64,000 nucleotides of DNA, taken from Vibrio thalassae (GTDB taxonomy: Bacteria > Pseudomonadota > Gammaproteobacteria > Enterobacterales > Vibrionaceae). Position numbers and translations under genes: made by a program. Positions 46,342 through 55,460 of the stretch are shown in pieces (within the stretch, counting starts at the first letter, position 1; the number at the start of each line of letters is the position of its first letter). Below the pieces are notes generated by a model. The model worked only from the letters and a program-made list of their open reading frames with translations. It was not told the DNA's origin and made no database searches. The stretch spans positions 1 through 64,000 of the forward strand of contig NZ_OANU01000025.1 of the NCBI RefSeq assembly GCF_900089835.1, given 5' to 3'.

Positions 46342-47301
46342 TTACTGCTTATACATGTGCTGATAATCTGGAATATGGGCTTCCCAACGAGCAGGCTCTC
46401 CAATATAGCTCTTCAATTGATTAATAAACTCGGAAACAAGCAAGGTTTGTTTCCGGTGAGGGTATATTGCATAAATACCCGTGTCTTGAGTTGAAAGCGT
46501 GTAATCAGTTAGCAGAGGCACCAAGCCGAGTTCATCAATTGGCCTTTCGAGGTTGAATAGGTCGATCACACAATATCCGATGCCATTTTGAGTTGCCGAC
46601 ATCATGGTTCGAACATCATTAACCTTGTAATTGCCCTGCATCTTATAATGATTCATTTCCTGACAATGAGGCGTTCGACTCATTTTAAAGCTATCAAGAC
46701 AGACATCACCGTTATTGTAGATAACAGCAGGTAGGGTCACTAATTCCTCGGGCGTCTTCGGCGTACCATGCTGGGTGAGAAATTCTTTTGATGCAACAAT
46801 AGCAAAATTGGTTTTAGCCAATTTTTTTGCGATAAGGTTGGAGTCAGTCAGTTTTCCCATACGAATGGCTAAATCGAAATGGTCGGCAATGATATCCGTC
46901 TTGCGGTCATCTAAGTGCAAGGTGACTTGTACATTTGGGTATTTTTGCATAAAACAGCTAATGACGGGTTGGACATATTGTTGACCTAGAAACACAGCAG
47001 ATACAATTCGGATGATGCCTTTGGGTTCGGATTGGTAGGAGTCTGCGATACCTTTAATATTGTCTAAAGACGCTAATAAAACGTGAGCCTCAGCAAGAAT
47101 ATCCTCACCTGCCGAGGTGAGAAAAAATGACCGAGTAGAACGATTGAGTAACTGTACGCCCAACGTCTCCTCAAGTTTTTTTATTTGCTTAGAGAGTGAG
47201 GAGTTATCCATATTGTTGAGGGTTGCAGCTTTGGCAAACGAACCTTGTTGAACAACATCAACAAAGAGTCGAAGTTGGTGAGTGATTGACATGTTACTCA
47301 A
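46342..47301 (-). CDS. LysR-family transcriptional regulator
   Basis: This 319-residue regulator has FAKAATLNNMDNSSLSKQIKKL as the DNA-binding part (about 19-40). The effector domain contains ADHFDLAIRMGKLTDSNLIAKKL, the usual CrgA/DhaR-type motif. The HTH has a less regular turn (NMDNSS) than its neighbours. No obvious target gene is divergent from it. Confidence 0.87.
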   Translation of the reverse strand: MSNMSITHQLRLFVDVVQQGSFAKAATLNNMDNSSLSKQIKKLEETLGVQLLNRSTRSFFLTSAGEDILAEAHVLLASLDNIKGIADSYQSEPKGIIRIVSAVFLGQQYVQPVISCFMQKYPNVQVTLHLDDRKTDIIADHFDLAIRMGKLTDSNLIAKKLAKTNFAIVASKEFLTQHGTPKTPEELVTLPAVIYNNGDVCLDSFKMSRTPHCQEMNHYKMQGNYKVNDVRTMMSATQNGIGYCVIDLFNLERPIDELGLVPLLTDYTLSTQDTGIYAIYPHRKQTLLVSEFINQLKSYIGEPARWEAHIPDYQHMYKQ

Positions 47302-47382
47302 ATTCTTTGTGGAAGACCGTTTTTATACTAGTGGAGTCGTTTCCAGATTGGAAGCGACCGAGTATTTCTATCGTCTGGTGAA

Positions 47383-48504
47383 TCACTCTTCAACCGAAAG
47401 AATACGATTTCGCCCTTGTTCTTTAGCTTGATAAAGCAATTGGTCAGCGCGTTCCATAAAGTACATGAAATCCTCATATCCTTCGGGAATATGGGTAAAG
47501 ACGCCGATTGAAGTAGTGATTGCACTTATCTCTGCAGCGTCATTTGAGGTCAAGGACTCAATAGCACTGCGGACTTGCTCGGCAATCTCCATGACTTGTT
47601 TATGCTCTGAACCGCAAACGACAACTAAAAATTCGTCACCGCCCATGCGGAAAATATAGTCGCTCTCTCGACAAAATTTCGAAGATAACACACGACTGAA
47701 CTGGACAATCGCTTCATCACCTTTGACATGTCCTAATGTATCGTTGAGGTGTTTGAAGTTATCGAGATCGAGGGAGATAAAGCTTAATTTACTATTTTCG
47801 ACTTTAGCTCGAAGTAGAGTTTCTGGTGTCATCATCATAAAGTAGCGACGATTGAACAGCCCCGATAGTTCGTCCGTTACGGCAAGTTTTTGCAACTTGT
47901 CGTTTAGCGCTTTTAGTTCTTTTTCTGCAATGATGCGACGATTCTTTTCACGAATCAGTTCGATAGCATGAGAAGAAAGCTCAAAGTACATATTTAGTAT
48001 GGTATCGGTTAGCGTGCCATGTTCGTCTATCAACTTAGCTTCCGCCGCGATTTTCGCTTGTTGTAAGTCGATTGCTCCATCGGAAAGAGCACTGAGTACC
48101 AATCCCATTTTTTTGTCTTCATGGAGAATGTGTAACAGTAGCCAACGAATCAGGAAGTGGAGTATCTGCTCTGTTGCTTCATGCCAACCACTCTCTTTAG
48201 TCCTGCTTTGCAGGTTGAGAATCTCTGGTAAAAATGACTCATGGTTCGCTTTGTGAAGTTGACACCAACTATCATGCTCAAAGTATTGCTGCCATACATG
48301 TTCCTCTTCAGAGAAGTGATAGCGAGCGTAATCAGCCAATTCGTCGAAAATGGTGGAAACTTGGAGTTGGTTATCGTAAACCAACGCATTAGCCAGTTTG
48401 TTGATCAACGAGAACAGGTTTCGGTGTTGCTCGTCGATAACGGGAATTCCGGTTTCGAAGTTGGTGTTCCAAGGAAACAGTTCTATTTGATTGCTAGGCA
48501 TCAT
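47383..48504 (-). CDS. Hemerythrin-GGDEF protein (Bhr-type diguanylate cyclase)
   Basis: This 373-residue protein has an N-terminal hemerythrin domain (about 10-140). The di-iron ligands are visible: His in IDEQHRNL, HFSEEEHVW with HxxxE, HKANHESF with HxxxH, and HILHEDKKMG. A linker helix follows, then a GGDEF domain (about 205-370) with MGGDEFLVV intact. Oxygen or redox state should set cyclic-di-GMP synthesis. V. cholerae has a known protein of this kind. It is cytoplasmic. Confidence 0.92.
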   Translation of the reverse strand: MMPSNQIELFPWNTNFETGIPVIDEQHRNLFSLINKLANALVYDNQLQVSTIFDELADYARYHFSEEEHVWQQYFEHDSWCQLHKANHESFLPEILNLQSRTKESGWHEATEQILHFLIRWLLLHILHEDKKMGLVLSALSDGAIDLQQAKIAAEAKLIDEHGTLTDTILNMYFELSSHAIELIREKNRRIIAEKELKALNDKLQKLAVTDELSGLFNRRYFMMMTPETLLRAKVENSKLSFISLDLDNFKHLNDTLGHVKGDEAIVQFSRVLSSKFCRESDYIFRMGGDEFLVVVCGSEHKQVMEIAEQVRSAIESLTSNDAAEISAITTSIGVFTHIPEGYEDFMYFMERADQLLYQAKEQGRNRILSVEE

Positions 48505-48716
48505 TGGACTATCTGTGATGACAAGAGGAGCCTGATGGTATCGAAAATAACCAGAGTGAAAAAGCTCGAGTTAGCCTAAATTTACTAAATTATCATCAAA
48601 TCATAAGGTTATGTGTGGTTTATTCAAAATGATACTAGGGTGCTGTATCCTTGATTCAGTGGTAACTTCCCCTTTTCTTACACAAATTGTGAGTAGTAGC
48701 GTAGGAATTGATGTGC

Positions 48717-48744
48717 AACCAAGAGAGTGTCTACTCTCTTGGTT
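48717..48744. repeat. Strong hairpin after the phosphatase gene
   Basis: AACCAAGAGAGT/ACTCTCTTGGTT is a perfect 12-bp stem with a four-base loop, 10 bases past the phosphatase stop. No T run follows on either strand, so it may act as a mRNA-end stem loop. Confidence 0.65.
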
Positions 48745-48754
48745 GGGCTAAAGG

Positions 48755-50464
48755 CTAGTTTTGAATCACTTCTGGCAACATCTCGCCAGTTGCACCACTT
48801 GGGGCACTCACGCTTAGATAGCCTGACAGTGTGGGAGCGATATCGTAAGGGGTAATCGGGCGAGTGACAGTTCTGGGCTTGAGGTTGTGGCCGGCAAATA
48901 TCACCGGAACATGGGTATCGTAGCGCCATGGTGAACCGTGCGTGGACGCAATAGTAAGTCCATCCATGTCATTGATATAAGTACGAGGACCAAACACCAT
49001 ATACACGTCACCCGAGCGAAGAGGGTGGTAGTTGTTGCGAATCAGTTCATTTACCCGTGAGTTCGCCACTCGATTGTTCGCAATATCTTCACTGGTTACT
49101 GCAGTCGCCACACCTTTTACTTTCATTACTTCTTCCGCAATCACTTTTTGCACATCACTGAGGGATGCTTTGCTCGCTGAAATGAGTTGGTGATCGAGGT
49201 AAATATAGGGTTGGGCATAAAGCTTAATCACTTCCTTTCCCAAACCAAATTCACTGCTAAGTCGTGTCATAAGTGCGTCCGTTAGCAACGCACCCTTGTT
49301 AAAGTAGAACGGCTGTCGAAAGCCCAGTGTATTGACAGTTGGAGACGCCTCGGGCACGCCGTGATCAGCAGAGAGCACGATAAGGGTATTCTCTAGACCG
49401 ATAGAATCGTCAACATACTTGAATAGCTTGGCAAGAGTGTTGTCTAGGCGAATTAAGTTGTCTTCGGTTTCTAGGCTCGATGCCCCATAAAGGTGAACAA
49501 CGTAATCATTGGAAGAAAAACTGATAGCGAGATAGTCTGTCGCGTTTCCGGTTCCTAACTTTTCTTGAGCCAGCAGCGTCTTGGCGAAGTCAGCCGTGAT
49601 CTCATCGCCAGCTGGGCTTACTGTCAACATTGTTGAGTAGTACTTATAAGATGCGGGGCCGTAAGGGTGAGGAAAGGTGCGAGCAAAGCCGCCTAAATCC
49701 ACTTTATGTTCTTTACTGTTTTCTTGCAGAGAGTATTGTTCTCTCGGCAGTGATAACTCCCAGCGCTTGCCTGAATACTTGGCAGGAATAGCTTTCTCAT
49801 TCCATCGGTCAACCCAGAAAGGGTTACGGTTATAATAATAATCACTGGTGACAAATTGAGACTGTGCTTTTGAGAACCAAAAGGCTTTACCACCATGTCC
49901 AGCAAGAGAAATAGCGCCGCGGTCTTTCACTGACACAGAGAAAACGCGTGATTGTCCATTATTGCTAATAACGAGCTCATCACTAAATGTAGTGGAAAGA
50001 ATAGGTTCTGGTGAACGACCGTCACCAGCCGCTGCTTTTTGTGTTGGATCGATCTCCGTGGATTTATCAACGCCAGCCCCAGACGTTAACATGGAATAGC
50101 TCGGGTCTTCGACATTGTAGACCAGTCTATCTAAGCTACGGTCAAACCAAACATTACCTACCATACCATGAACGGCTGGTGGTGCTCCTGTTGCGAGGGA
50201 AACATGACCGACAATGGTTTCTGTGTTGGCATGCTGGTAATTGGCATTTTTATAGTAAACGCCTTGATCCATAAGGTATTTAAAACCATTGTCAGAGAAA
50301 TTGTGTTTGTAACGTTCTATAAGGTCTGCTCGCAATCCATCCACGGTTATTTGTAGCACAAGGTTGGGTTTTGCTTCTGCGGCTAGCGCAGCGCTGGTGT
50401 TCAAGCACAGTGCGACCAATAGTGACGCCGTCACTATTGGTTTGGAGAATTTGTTATTATGCAT
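48755..50464 (-). CDS. PafA-like alkaline phosphatase, periplasmic
   Basis: This 569-residue secreted protein has a signal peptide with cleavage after about residue 28 (LNTSAALAAEA). It carries the alkaline phosphatase superfamily fold: Asp42 in ITVDGLRAD, Thr83 as the nucleophile in TETIVGHVSLATG, Asn104 in VGNVWF, Lys179-x-Arg181 in SVKDRGAI, and SADHGVPEAS. The 21-residue spacing between Thr and Asn and the K-x-R pair fit the PafA phosphate monoesterases and differ from sulfatases, which use Cys or Ser in C/S-x-P-x-R. I chose the ATG at 50464 with AAGGA before it. Confidence 0.82.
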   Translation of the reverse strand: MHNNKFSKPIVTASLLVALCLNTSAALAAEAKPNLVLQITVDGLRADLIERYKHNFSDNGFKYLMDQGVYYKNANYQHANTETIVGHVSLATGAPPAVHGMVGNVWFDRSLDRLVYNVEDPSYSMLTSGAGVDKSTEIDPTQKAAAGDGRSPEPILSTTFSDELVISNNGQSRVFSVSVKDRGAISLAGHGGKAFWFSKAQSQFVTSDYYYNRNPFWVDRWNEKAIPAKYSGKRWELSLPREQYSLQENSKEHKVDLGGFARTFPHPYGPASYKYYSTMLTVSPAGDEITADFAKTLLAQEKLGTGNATDYLAISFSSNDYVVHLYGASSLETEDNLIRLDNTLAKLFKYVDDSIGLENTLIVLSADHGVPEASPTVNTLGFRQPFYFNKGALLTDALMTRLSSEFGLGKEVIKLYAQPYIYLDHQLISASKASLSDVQKVIAEEVMKVKGVATAVTSEDIANNRVANSRVNELIRNNYHPLRSGDVYMVFGPRTYINDMDGLTIASTHGSPWRYDTHVPVIFAGHNLKPRTVTRPITPYDIAPTLSGYLSVSAPSGATGEMLPEVIQN

Positions 50465-50492
50465 AGTATGTCCTTGCCATGACGATAAAAGG

Positions 50493-51302
50493 TTATTTGT
50501 CTTTCGCGAGTCTAAGGCCCATATCCGACATAATGATTGATTGACTCGCAAAGTCGCGTCGGAAGTTTTCAGATTCGTTCGCGTCGTAAGAGAAACTGCC
50601 ACCTCTTACGGATTTATGTGAAAGCCCTGAATCTGAATGTTTAGCGTTATTTGGGTTATCAACAGGAGAAAAACGATAGAAGCCGTCGTCGAAAGCATCT
50701 TGGACAAACTCACCTACGTTTCCTGTCATATCATACAAACCGAGTTCATTCGGCTGTTTCATTCCAACTGGGTGAGCGCGATTCTTAGCGTTCTCTGAGT
50801 ACCAAGCGACATCATTGATGCTGTCAGAGCCAGCGTAGAGATAGCCTTTAGAGTGGATACCACCTTTCGCTGCAAACTCCCACTCAGCTTCTGTCGGTAA
50901 GCGATATTTTTCACCGGTCATTTCATTAAGTTTCTCAACGAAGTAGTTGGCTTGTTGCCAGCTTAAATTATTCACGGGTACATCAGGCGCTGCGAAGTAA
51001 CTCATCGATGAACCCATAACGGACTCGAACAGCTCTTGGGTGACTTCAAACTTGGACAGATAAAAGCTATCGACTCGGACAGGATGGGCGGGACGCTCTG
51101 ACTTTGCTGCGGTGTTGGAGTCGGACCCCATAGTAAACTCACCACCTTCAACGAGAACCATATCTTGGTTGATACTCATAGCGATAGGATGGTTGGACGG
51201 ACTCACGCAGCCAGAAAGTAGTATAGGTAGCGCAATGATGGCTAAAACAACAAGTAGTTTTGTTGTATTCCATGCCCTTTTTTCCTCTGAGTAATCAGTC
51301 AT
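50493..51302 (-). CDS. FGE/SUMF1-like lipoprotein without catalytic cysteines
   Basis: This 269-residue protein starts with a lipoprotein signal (LPILLSGC) after a hydrophilic N-terminus. The body is a SUMF1 fold: MVLVEGGEFTMGSDS, KYRLPTEAEWEFAAKGG, YDMTGNVGEFVQDAF and SVRGGSF. The only cysteine is that of the lipobox. The CxxxxC pair needed to oxidise a sulfatase cysteine is missing, so it cannot act as a formylglycine-generating enzyme; it is more likely a structural or binding protein. It is 28 bases upstream of the phosphatase and divergent from the radical SAM gene. I chose the ATG at 51302. Confidence 0.8.
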   Translation of the reverse strand: MTDYSEEKRAWNTTKLLVVLAIIALPILLSGCVSPSNHPIAMSINQDMVLVEGGEFTMGSDSNTAAKSERPAHPVRVDSFYLSKFEVTQELFESVMGSSMSYFAAPDVPVNNLSWQQANYFVEKLNEMTGEKYRLPTEAEWEFAAKGGIHSKGYLYAGSDSINDVAWYSENAKNRAHPVGMKQPNELGLYDMTGNVGEFVQDAFDDGFYRFSPVDNPNNAKHSDSGLSHKSVRGGSFSYDANESENFRRDFASQSIIMSDMGLRLAKDK

Positions 51303-51443
51303 AGTTTGGCTCTGTAGTGTTAAGAAACATCTCCTCAATTTTAACGACTGCCCACTTTCTTTTTGGTTATAAGCACTATAACGCCCGCATGTGTCGCCCT
51401 GATATAAAATGCGATGAGTCTCAACACAAAAGGTGCATGGTTT

Positions 51444-52817
51444 ATGGTATTCAGTGTGAATTCAGCTCAGTCGTTAGGCGGTTCTCAAAAGACAGAGTCC
51501 TCACAGCCAATCCACTTATCGCAAGGTCCCCAATTTCAAGGGAAAGCTTCCAAAAGAATGCATGTGATGGCGAAACCCATTGGCGCGGTGTGCAACATTG
51601 ATTGCAACTACTGCTATTACCTGAGTAAACAAGACCTGCTGGAATACAAAAAAGGCTGTTCGCCAGAGATGGACGAAGGGCTTCTCGAGCAGTACATCAA
51701 AAACTACATTGAAGGACAGAATACGCCGGAAATTATCTTCTCGTGGCAGGGGGGGGAGCCAACTATGCTTGGGCTGAGTTATTTCGAAAAAGTGGTTGAG
51801 CTACAAAAGAAATATCAGCCTGTCGGGATTAAGATTTCAAATGATCTGCAAACGAACGGTACTCTGCTTGATGACAAATGGTGTGAGTTTCTTGCTAAGA
51901 ACCAATTCCTTGTTGGACTGAGTATTGATGGCCCACAGATGCTACACGATGCTTACCGAACCAACCGAGCAGGGCGTGGCACGCATAAGCAAGTGATGAA
52001 GGCAGTTGAACTGCTGCACAAACACAAGGTGAGCTTTGCCACTTTGACCTGCGTTAATAACCTCACGAGCAAGAATCCTTTAGAAGTGTATCGTTTTTTG
52101 CGTGATGAAGTGCGTTCACCACAAATGCAGTTTATTCCAATTGTTGAGCAGAAGTCGTTCCGAACTACCGCACCGCAAACATGGAAATCAAATGAGCAGC
52201 TCAAGCAAGGAGACAAAAGACTCATCCCCGGAAACGCCAACTCGATTATGGAATCATGGTGTGTCTCTGATGAGGCTTGGGGTAACTTCCTTATTGCCAT
52301 CTTCGATGAGTGGATTCAGCGAGATATTGGCCGTGTGTTTGTTCAGTATTTTGAAGCGAGTGTGGAAACTTGGATGGGACGAAAAAATCCGTTATGTACG
52401 CTTGGTCAATTGTGTGGCAAAGGCTTAGCAATGGAGCCTAATGGCGATGTTTATAGTTGTGACCATTATGTATACCCCGAGTACAAAATTGGCAATATTA
52501 ACGAAACTAAATTGGAAACAATGGCTTATAGCCAAGTACAACAAAATTTCGGATTTGCTAAATCTAAGACGCTAACGGCGCAGTGTCAGCAGTGTGACTA
52601 TCAGTTTGCATGCTATGGCGAATGTCCCAAAAACCGATTTATTAAAACCCGTACCGGTGAGCCTGGGCTCAACTACCTTTGTGCAGGGTGGAAAAAGTTC
52701 TTCTCGCACGCAGATAAAGCGATTGCCTATATCTTACGTGCCACCGGCAATCCGGTAGCTCATGGAAATTACAGCGACCAAGCCATTCGCAATGTTGGAT
52801 TTGCAACCAAGTTCTAG
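51444..52817 (+). CDS. Anaerobic sulfatase-maturase-like radical SAM enzyme
   Basis: This 457-residue protein contains the radical-SAM cluster CNIDCNYCYY (CxxxCxxC at 50-57) and a SPASM-like C-terminal region with repeated cysteines (CTLGQLCGKGL, CDHYV, CQQCDYQFACYGECPKNR). It resembles anSME, which oxidises Cys or Ser in sulfatases to formylglycine under anaerobic conditions. No sulfatase with a C/S-x-P-x-R motif lies next to it. The ATG at 51444 follows AAAGG; an earlier ATG at 51414 is open but poorly supported. It is divergent from the FGE-like gene. Confidence 0.85.
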   Translation: MVFSVNSAQSLGGSQKTESSQPIHLSQGPQFQGKASKRMHVMAKPIGAVCNIDCNYCYYLSKQDLLEYKKGCSPEMDEGLLEQYIKNYIEGQNTPEIIFSWQGGEPTMLGLSYFEKVVELQKKYQPVGIKISNDLQTNGTLLDDKWCEFLAKNQFLVGLSIDGPQMLHDAYRTNRAGRGTHKQVMKAVELLHKHKVSFATLTCVNNLTSKNPLEVYRFLRDEVRSPQMQFIPIVEQKSFRTTAPQTWKSNEQLKQGDKRLIPGNANSIMESWCVSDEAWGNFLIAIFDEWIQRDIGRVFVQYFEASVETWMGRKNPLCTLGQLCGKGLAMEPNGDVYSCDHYVYPEYKIGNINETKLETMAYSQVQQNFGFAKSKTLTAQCQQCDYQFACYGECPKNRFIKTRTGEPGLNYLCAGWKKFFSHADKAIAYILRATGNPVAHGNYSDQAIRNVGFATKF

Positions 52818-52827
52818 GAGCCGACCA

Positions 52828-53856
52828 ATGAAAAATAGACATCTGTTCGCGTTAGGTGCGATGGCAACGATCTTTAGTCTTTTGGCAGTCAGTGCCGAAC
52901 CACAGAAAGATCAAGTGACCAAAACCAAACCACAAAGCGTCGCTGCTTCAGCTCAAGAAAGTACGGCGCAACAAATTCAGCGCCTTTCTTATACGGCGCA
53001 GAATCAGTCAGAGAACGTACAATGTCGCGTTGATGCTTTGCATCAGCTTAGTCAGTTTCCAAATCAGAATGCACTGGTTGCAGTTTCAAGAGCGCTTAAA
53101 GACGCAAACTCTGATATTCGACAAGCAGCCATCGTAGGTGCCAAGCCTTATCAGTTTGAATATCGATGGAAGTTGGTAGCTCCATTGTTAAACGATGAAA
53201 GTAGTGACGTGCAGTTGGCAGCTTTAGTAAATTTGATCCCTGATTACACCAATATGAATGAGCAGCAGCAACAACAGCTTGATAAGATTTACCCAAGCGC
53301 TATTCAGCAGTTGAAGCAGCATTCTGGCAGTGAAAAGCAGTTACTTCTAGCGGATGTTTACCGTTGGCATCAAGACTTCAGCAGCGCTGAACTAATCTAT
53401 CAACAGTTGATAACGAACCCTGCAATGGCGACGCAGGTCTCTCTGAGTCTATCGGATAATTATCGAGCGCAACAACGAGATGAGAAGGCGCTAGAAGTGC
53501 TAAATCGTGCTATTGAAAACGATAGTATGTCGGCTCAACTATATTATTCAAAAGCGCTAACCCTAGTTAGAATAGGGAACAAGAATGAGGCGGCTAATGC
53601 TATCGAAAAGGCGACGAAGTATGCGCCTGACAATAGCTATTATTGGTACTTAAACGGCGTACTTCAAGAACCCATTGATGTCGCGAAAGCGACGAACTCA
53701 TTTGAAAAGGCGTATCTGATTTCTGGTGCGCCAGAACAGCTCTACGCGGTTTGCGATATTTATGTACGAACTGGACACGCAAAAGCAGACGTGTGTTTGG
53801 CCGAACTGCAAAAAGTAGCCCCTCCCTACGTTATTGAAGAACTCAAGAAAAAGTAA
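52828..53856 (+). CDS. HEAT/TPR-repeat protein, probably exported
   Basis: This 342-residue protein has a signal-like N-terminus (LFALGAMATIFSLLAVSA), HEAT-like repeats at about 75-150 (ALKDANSDIRQAAIVGAK, LLNDESSDVQLAALVNL) and TPR-like pairs at about 185-340 (SDNYRAQQRDEKALEVLNRA, YYSKALTLVRIGNKNEAANAIEKA). A TAGGAG precedes the ATG. It lies 10 bases after the radical SAM gene and is probably co-transcribed. A scaffold or chaperone role for the modified protein is possible, but no direct clue is present. Confidence 0.78.
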   Translation: MKNRHLFALGAMATIFSLLAVSAEPQKDQVTKTKPQSVAASAQESTAQQIQRLSYTAQNQSENVQCRVDALHQLSQFPNQNALVAVSRALKDANSDIRQAAIVGAKPYQFEYRWKLVAPLLNDESSDVQLAALVNLIPDYTNMNEQQQQQLDKIYPSAIQQLKQHSGSEKQLLLADVYRWHQDFSSAELIYQQLITNPAMATQVSLSLSDNYRAQQRDEKALEVLNRAIENDSMSAQLYYSKALTLVRIGNKNEAANAIEKATKYAPDNSYYWYLNGVLQEPIDVAKATNSFEKAYLISGAPEQLYAVCDIYVRTGHAKADVCLAELQKVAPPYVIEELKKK

Positions 53857-53981
53857 GCAATAATTAAAGTAAACCGGTAAATATAAGTTACCAAAGTTAA
53901 AATTTTCTTAATAAAGAGTTGGATAGCATAGAGAATAAAGGCATTCTGTTCGGTATCGTTTTCTAACAGGATGTGGAACAC

Positions 53982-55208
53982 ATGATTATTGAAGATGGCG
54001 CTGTCCATATTGATTCTTTTTTAGCGGTAACTCTGGGTATTGTCGTTCTCTTTGTTGGTCGAAGACTGAATCAGGTTGTTGGATTCCTCAAAGAATTCAG
54101 CATTCCTGAACCGGTCTCCGGAGGAATCGTCTTTTCGGTTCTTTTTGCTCTGTTCTACATGGCGACATCCATAGAAGTCAGTTTCGATCTGATGGCTCGT
54201 GATGTCTTGCTCGTCTACTTTTTCACGACTATCGGTATCAATGCGAGTTTAGGAGATCTGAGAAAAGGTGGGAAACCTTTGGTGATCTTACTTGCGGTGA
54301 CCATTGCTTACATGATAGTTCAGAACTTGACGGGTATTACCGTTGCGACCGCGTTTGGTTTAGAGCCAGTAGCAGGGCTGCTAAGTGGAACAGTATCACT
54401 GATTGGTGGGCACGGAACGGCGATAGCCTGGGCGCCTAAAATTCAAGAGCAGTTTGGTTTAAATTCTGCCATGGAACTGGGTATTGCAAGTGCTACGTTT
54501 GGTCTTATTCTAGCGAGTATTATGGGAGGGCCAATTGCCAAGTTTCTCATCAAACGTTACGACCTTAAACCTCAAGAACAGCAGTCATTGGACGTTGGTG
54601 TTTCTGAAAACCAACCTGAGCCTAAAATTACTTCCTACGATTTTCTTGATGCTATGTTGGCAATCCACACCTGTATTATCGTGGGTGTGTTCTTGAATGA
54701 AGGTATCGAGCATTTAGGATTGCAGCTTCCATTGTTCGTTACGTGTTTATTCGCTGGTATCATTCTTTCTAACCTAGTGCCTCATAACTATCCAAGAATT
54801 ACAGGGACCTCATGGCCGGCCAACAAGCCAGCGGTGGCTTTGATCGCCGATATGTCACTTGGTGCTTTCCTTGCGATGTCGCTGATGAGTATGCAATTGT
54901 GGACGCTGGTTGATTTGGCTGGACCAATATTTGCCATATTGGCGGCTCAATTTGTCGTGGCTATATTGGTTAATCTTTTTGTTATTTTCCCTGCTATGGG
55001 TAAAAACTATGACGCTGCCGTGATTTGTTCAGGTTTTGGAGGGATCTCGCTGGGATCGACACCAACAGCGATGGCAAATATGTCAGCGGTCGCGCAAAAG
55101 TATGGTAATTCGCATCAAGCTTTTATCGTGGTTCCATTAGTTTGCGCGTTTTTTATCGACCTCGCGAATGCAGTGATCATCCCTTACTTTATGGGTATTC
55201 TTATGTAA
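53982..55208 (+). CDS. gltS: Sodium/glutamate symporter GltS
   Basis: This 408-residue membrane protein matches the GltS family: RRLNQVVGFLKEFSIPEPVSGG, GTVSLIGGHGTAIAW, ELGIASATFGLILASIMGGPI and the repeated-half signature GFGGISLGSTPTAMANM. About ten helices are present. It takes up glutamate with sodium. I chose the ATG at 53982 over the GTG three codons earlier. An imperfect hairpin follows it. Confidence 0.93.
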   Translation: MIIEDGAVHIDSFLAVTLGIVVLFVGRRLNQVVGFLKEFSIPEPVSGGIVFSVLFALFYMATSIEVSFDLMARDVLLVYFFTTIGINASLGDLRKGGKPLVILLAVTIAYMIVQNLTGITVATAFGLEPVAGLLSGTVSLIGGHGTAIAWAPKIQEQFGLNSAMELGIASATFGLILASIMGGPIAKFLIKRYDLKPQEQQSLDVGVSENQPEPKITSYDFLDAMLAIHTCIIVGVFLNEGIEHLGLQLPLFVTCLFAGIILSNLVPHNYPRITGTSWPANKPAVALIADMSLGAFLAMSLMSMQLWTLVDLAGPIFAILAAQFVVAILVNLFVIFPAMGKNYDAAVICSGFGGISLGSTPTAMANMSAVAQKYGNSHQAFIVVPLVCAFFIDLANAVIIPYFMGILM

Positions 55209-55248
55209 GCTGTTTCGAAGAGTCTCTGACTAAAGCCTAAATGTGGTG

Positions 55249-55284
55249 CTGTATTCCCTAGTTGATGACAACTTAGGGCTACAG
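55249..55284 (+). repeat. Imperfect hairpin after gltS
   Basis: CTGTA/TACAG and CCCTA plus GTTG/CAAC plus TAGGG pair across a four-base loop with one bulge. No T run follows. It may be a weak terminator or RNA stabiliser. The other 200 bases before the next gene show no gene. Confidence 0.4.
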
Positions 55285-55460
55285 CGCTGAAACAGACCAA
55301 AACCCTTCACCGAAATCATTCAACTGAGCACGACTTCTCCTGAGGTAATTTCTCAGTCCGTACTGACAATCTCACTTTGTAGTTACAAGGCGGGCAATGA
55401 GACCGCTCATACTATTGCGTAGGTTATAACGGAACGATCAGTTAGATAAAAGGGATGACA

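Noticed and set aside
48755..50464. Sulfatase
   Set aside because: No C/S-x-P-x-R motif. The Thr, Asn and K-x-R pattern fits PafA-type phosphatases.
50493..51302. Active formylglycine-generating enzyme
   Set aside because: The catalytic cysteine pair is missing; only the lipobox cysteine remains.
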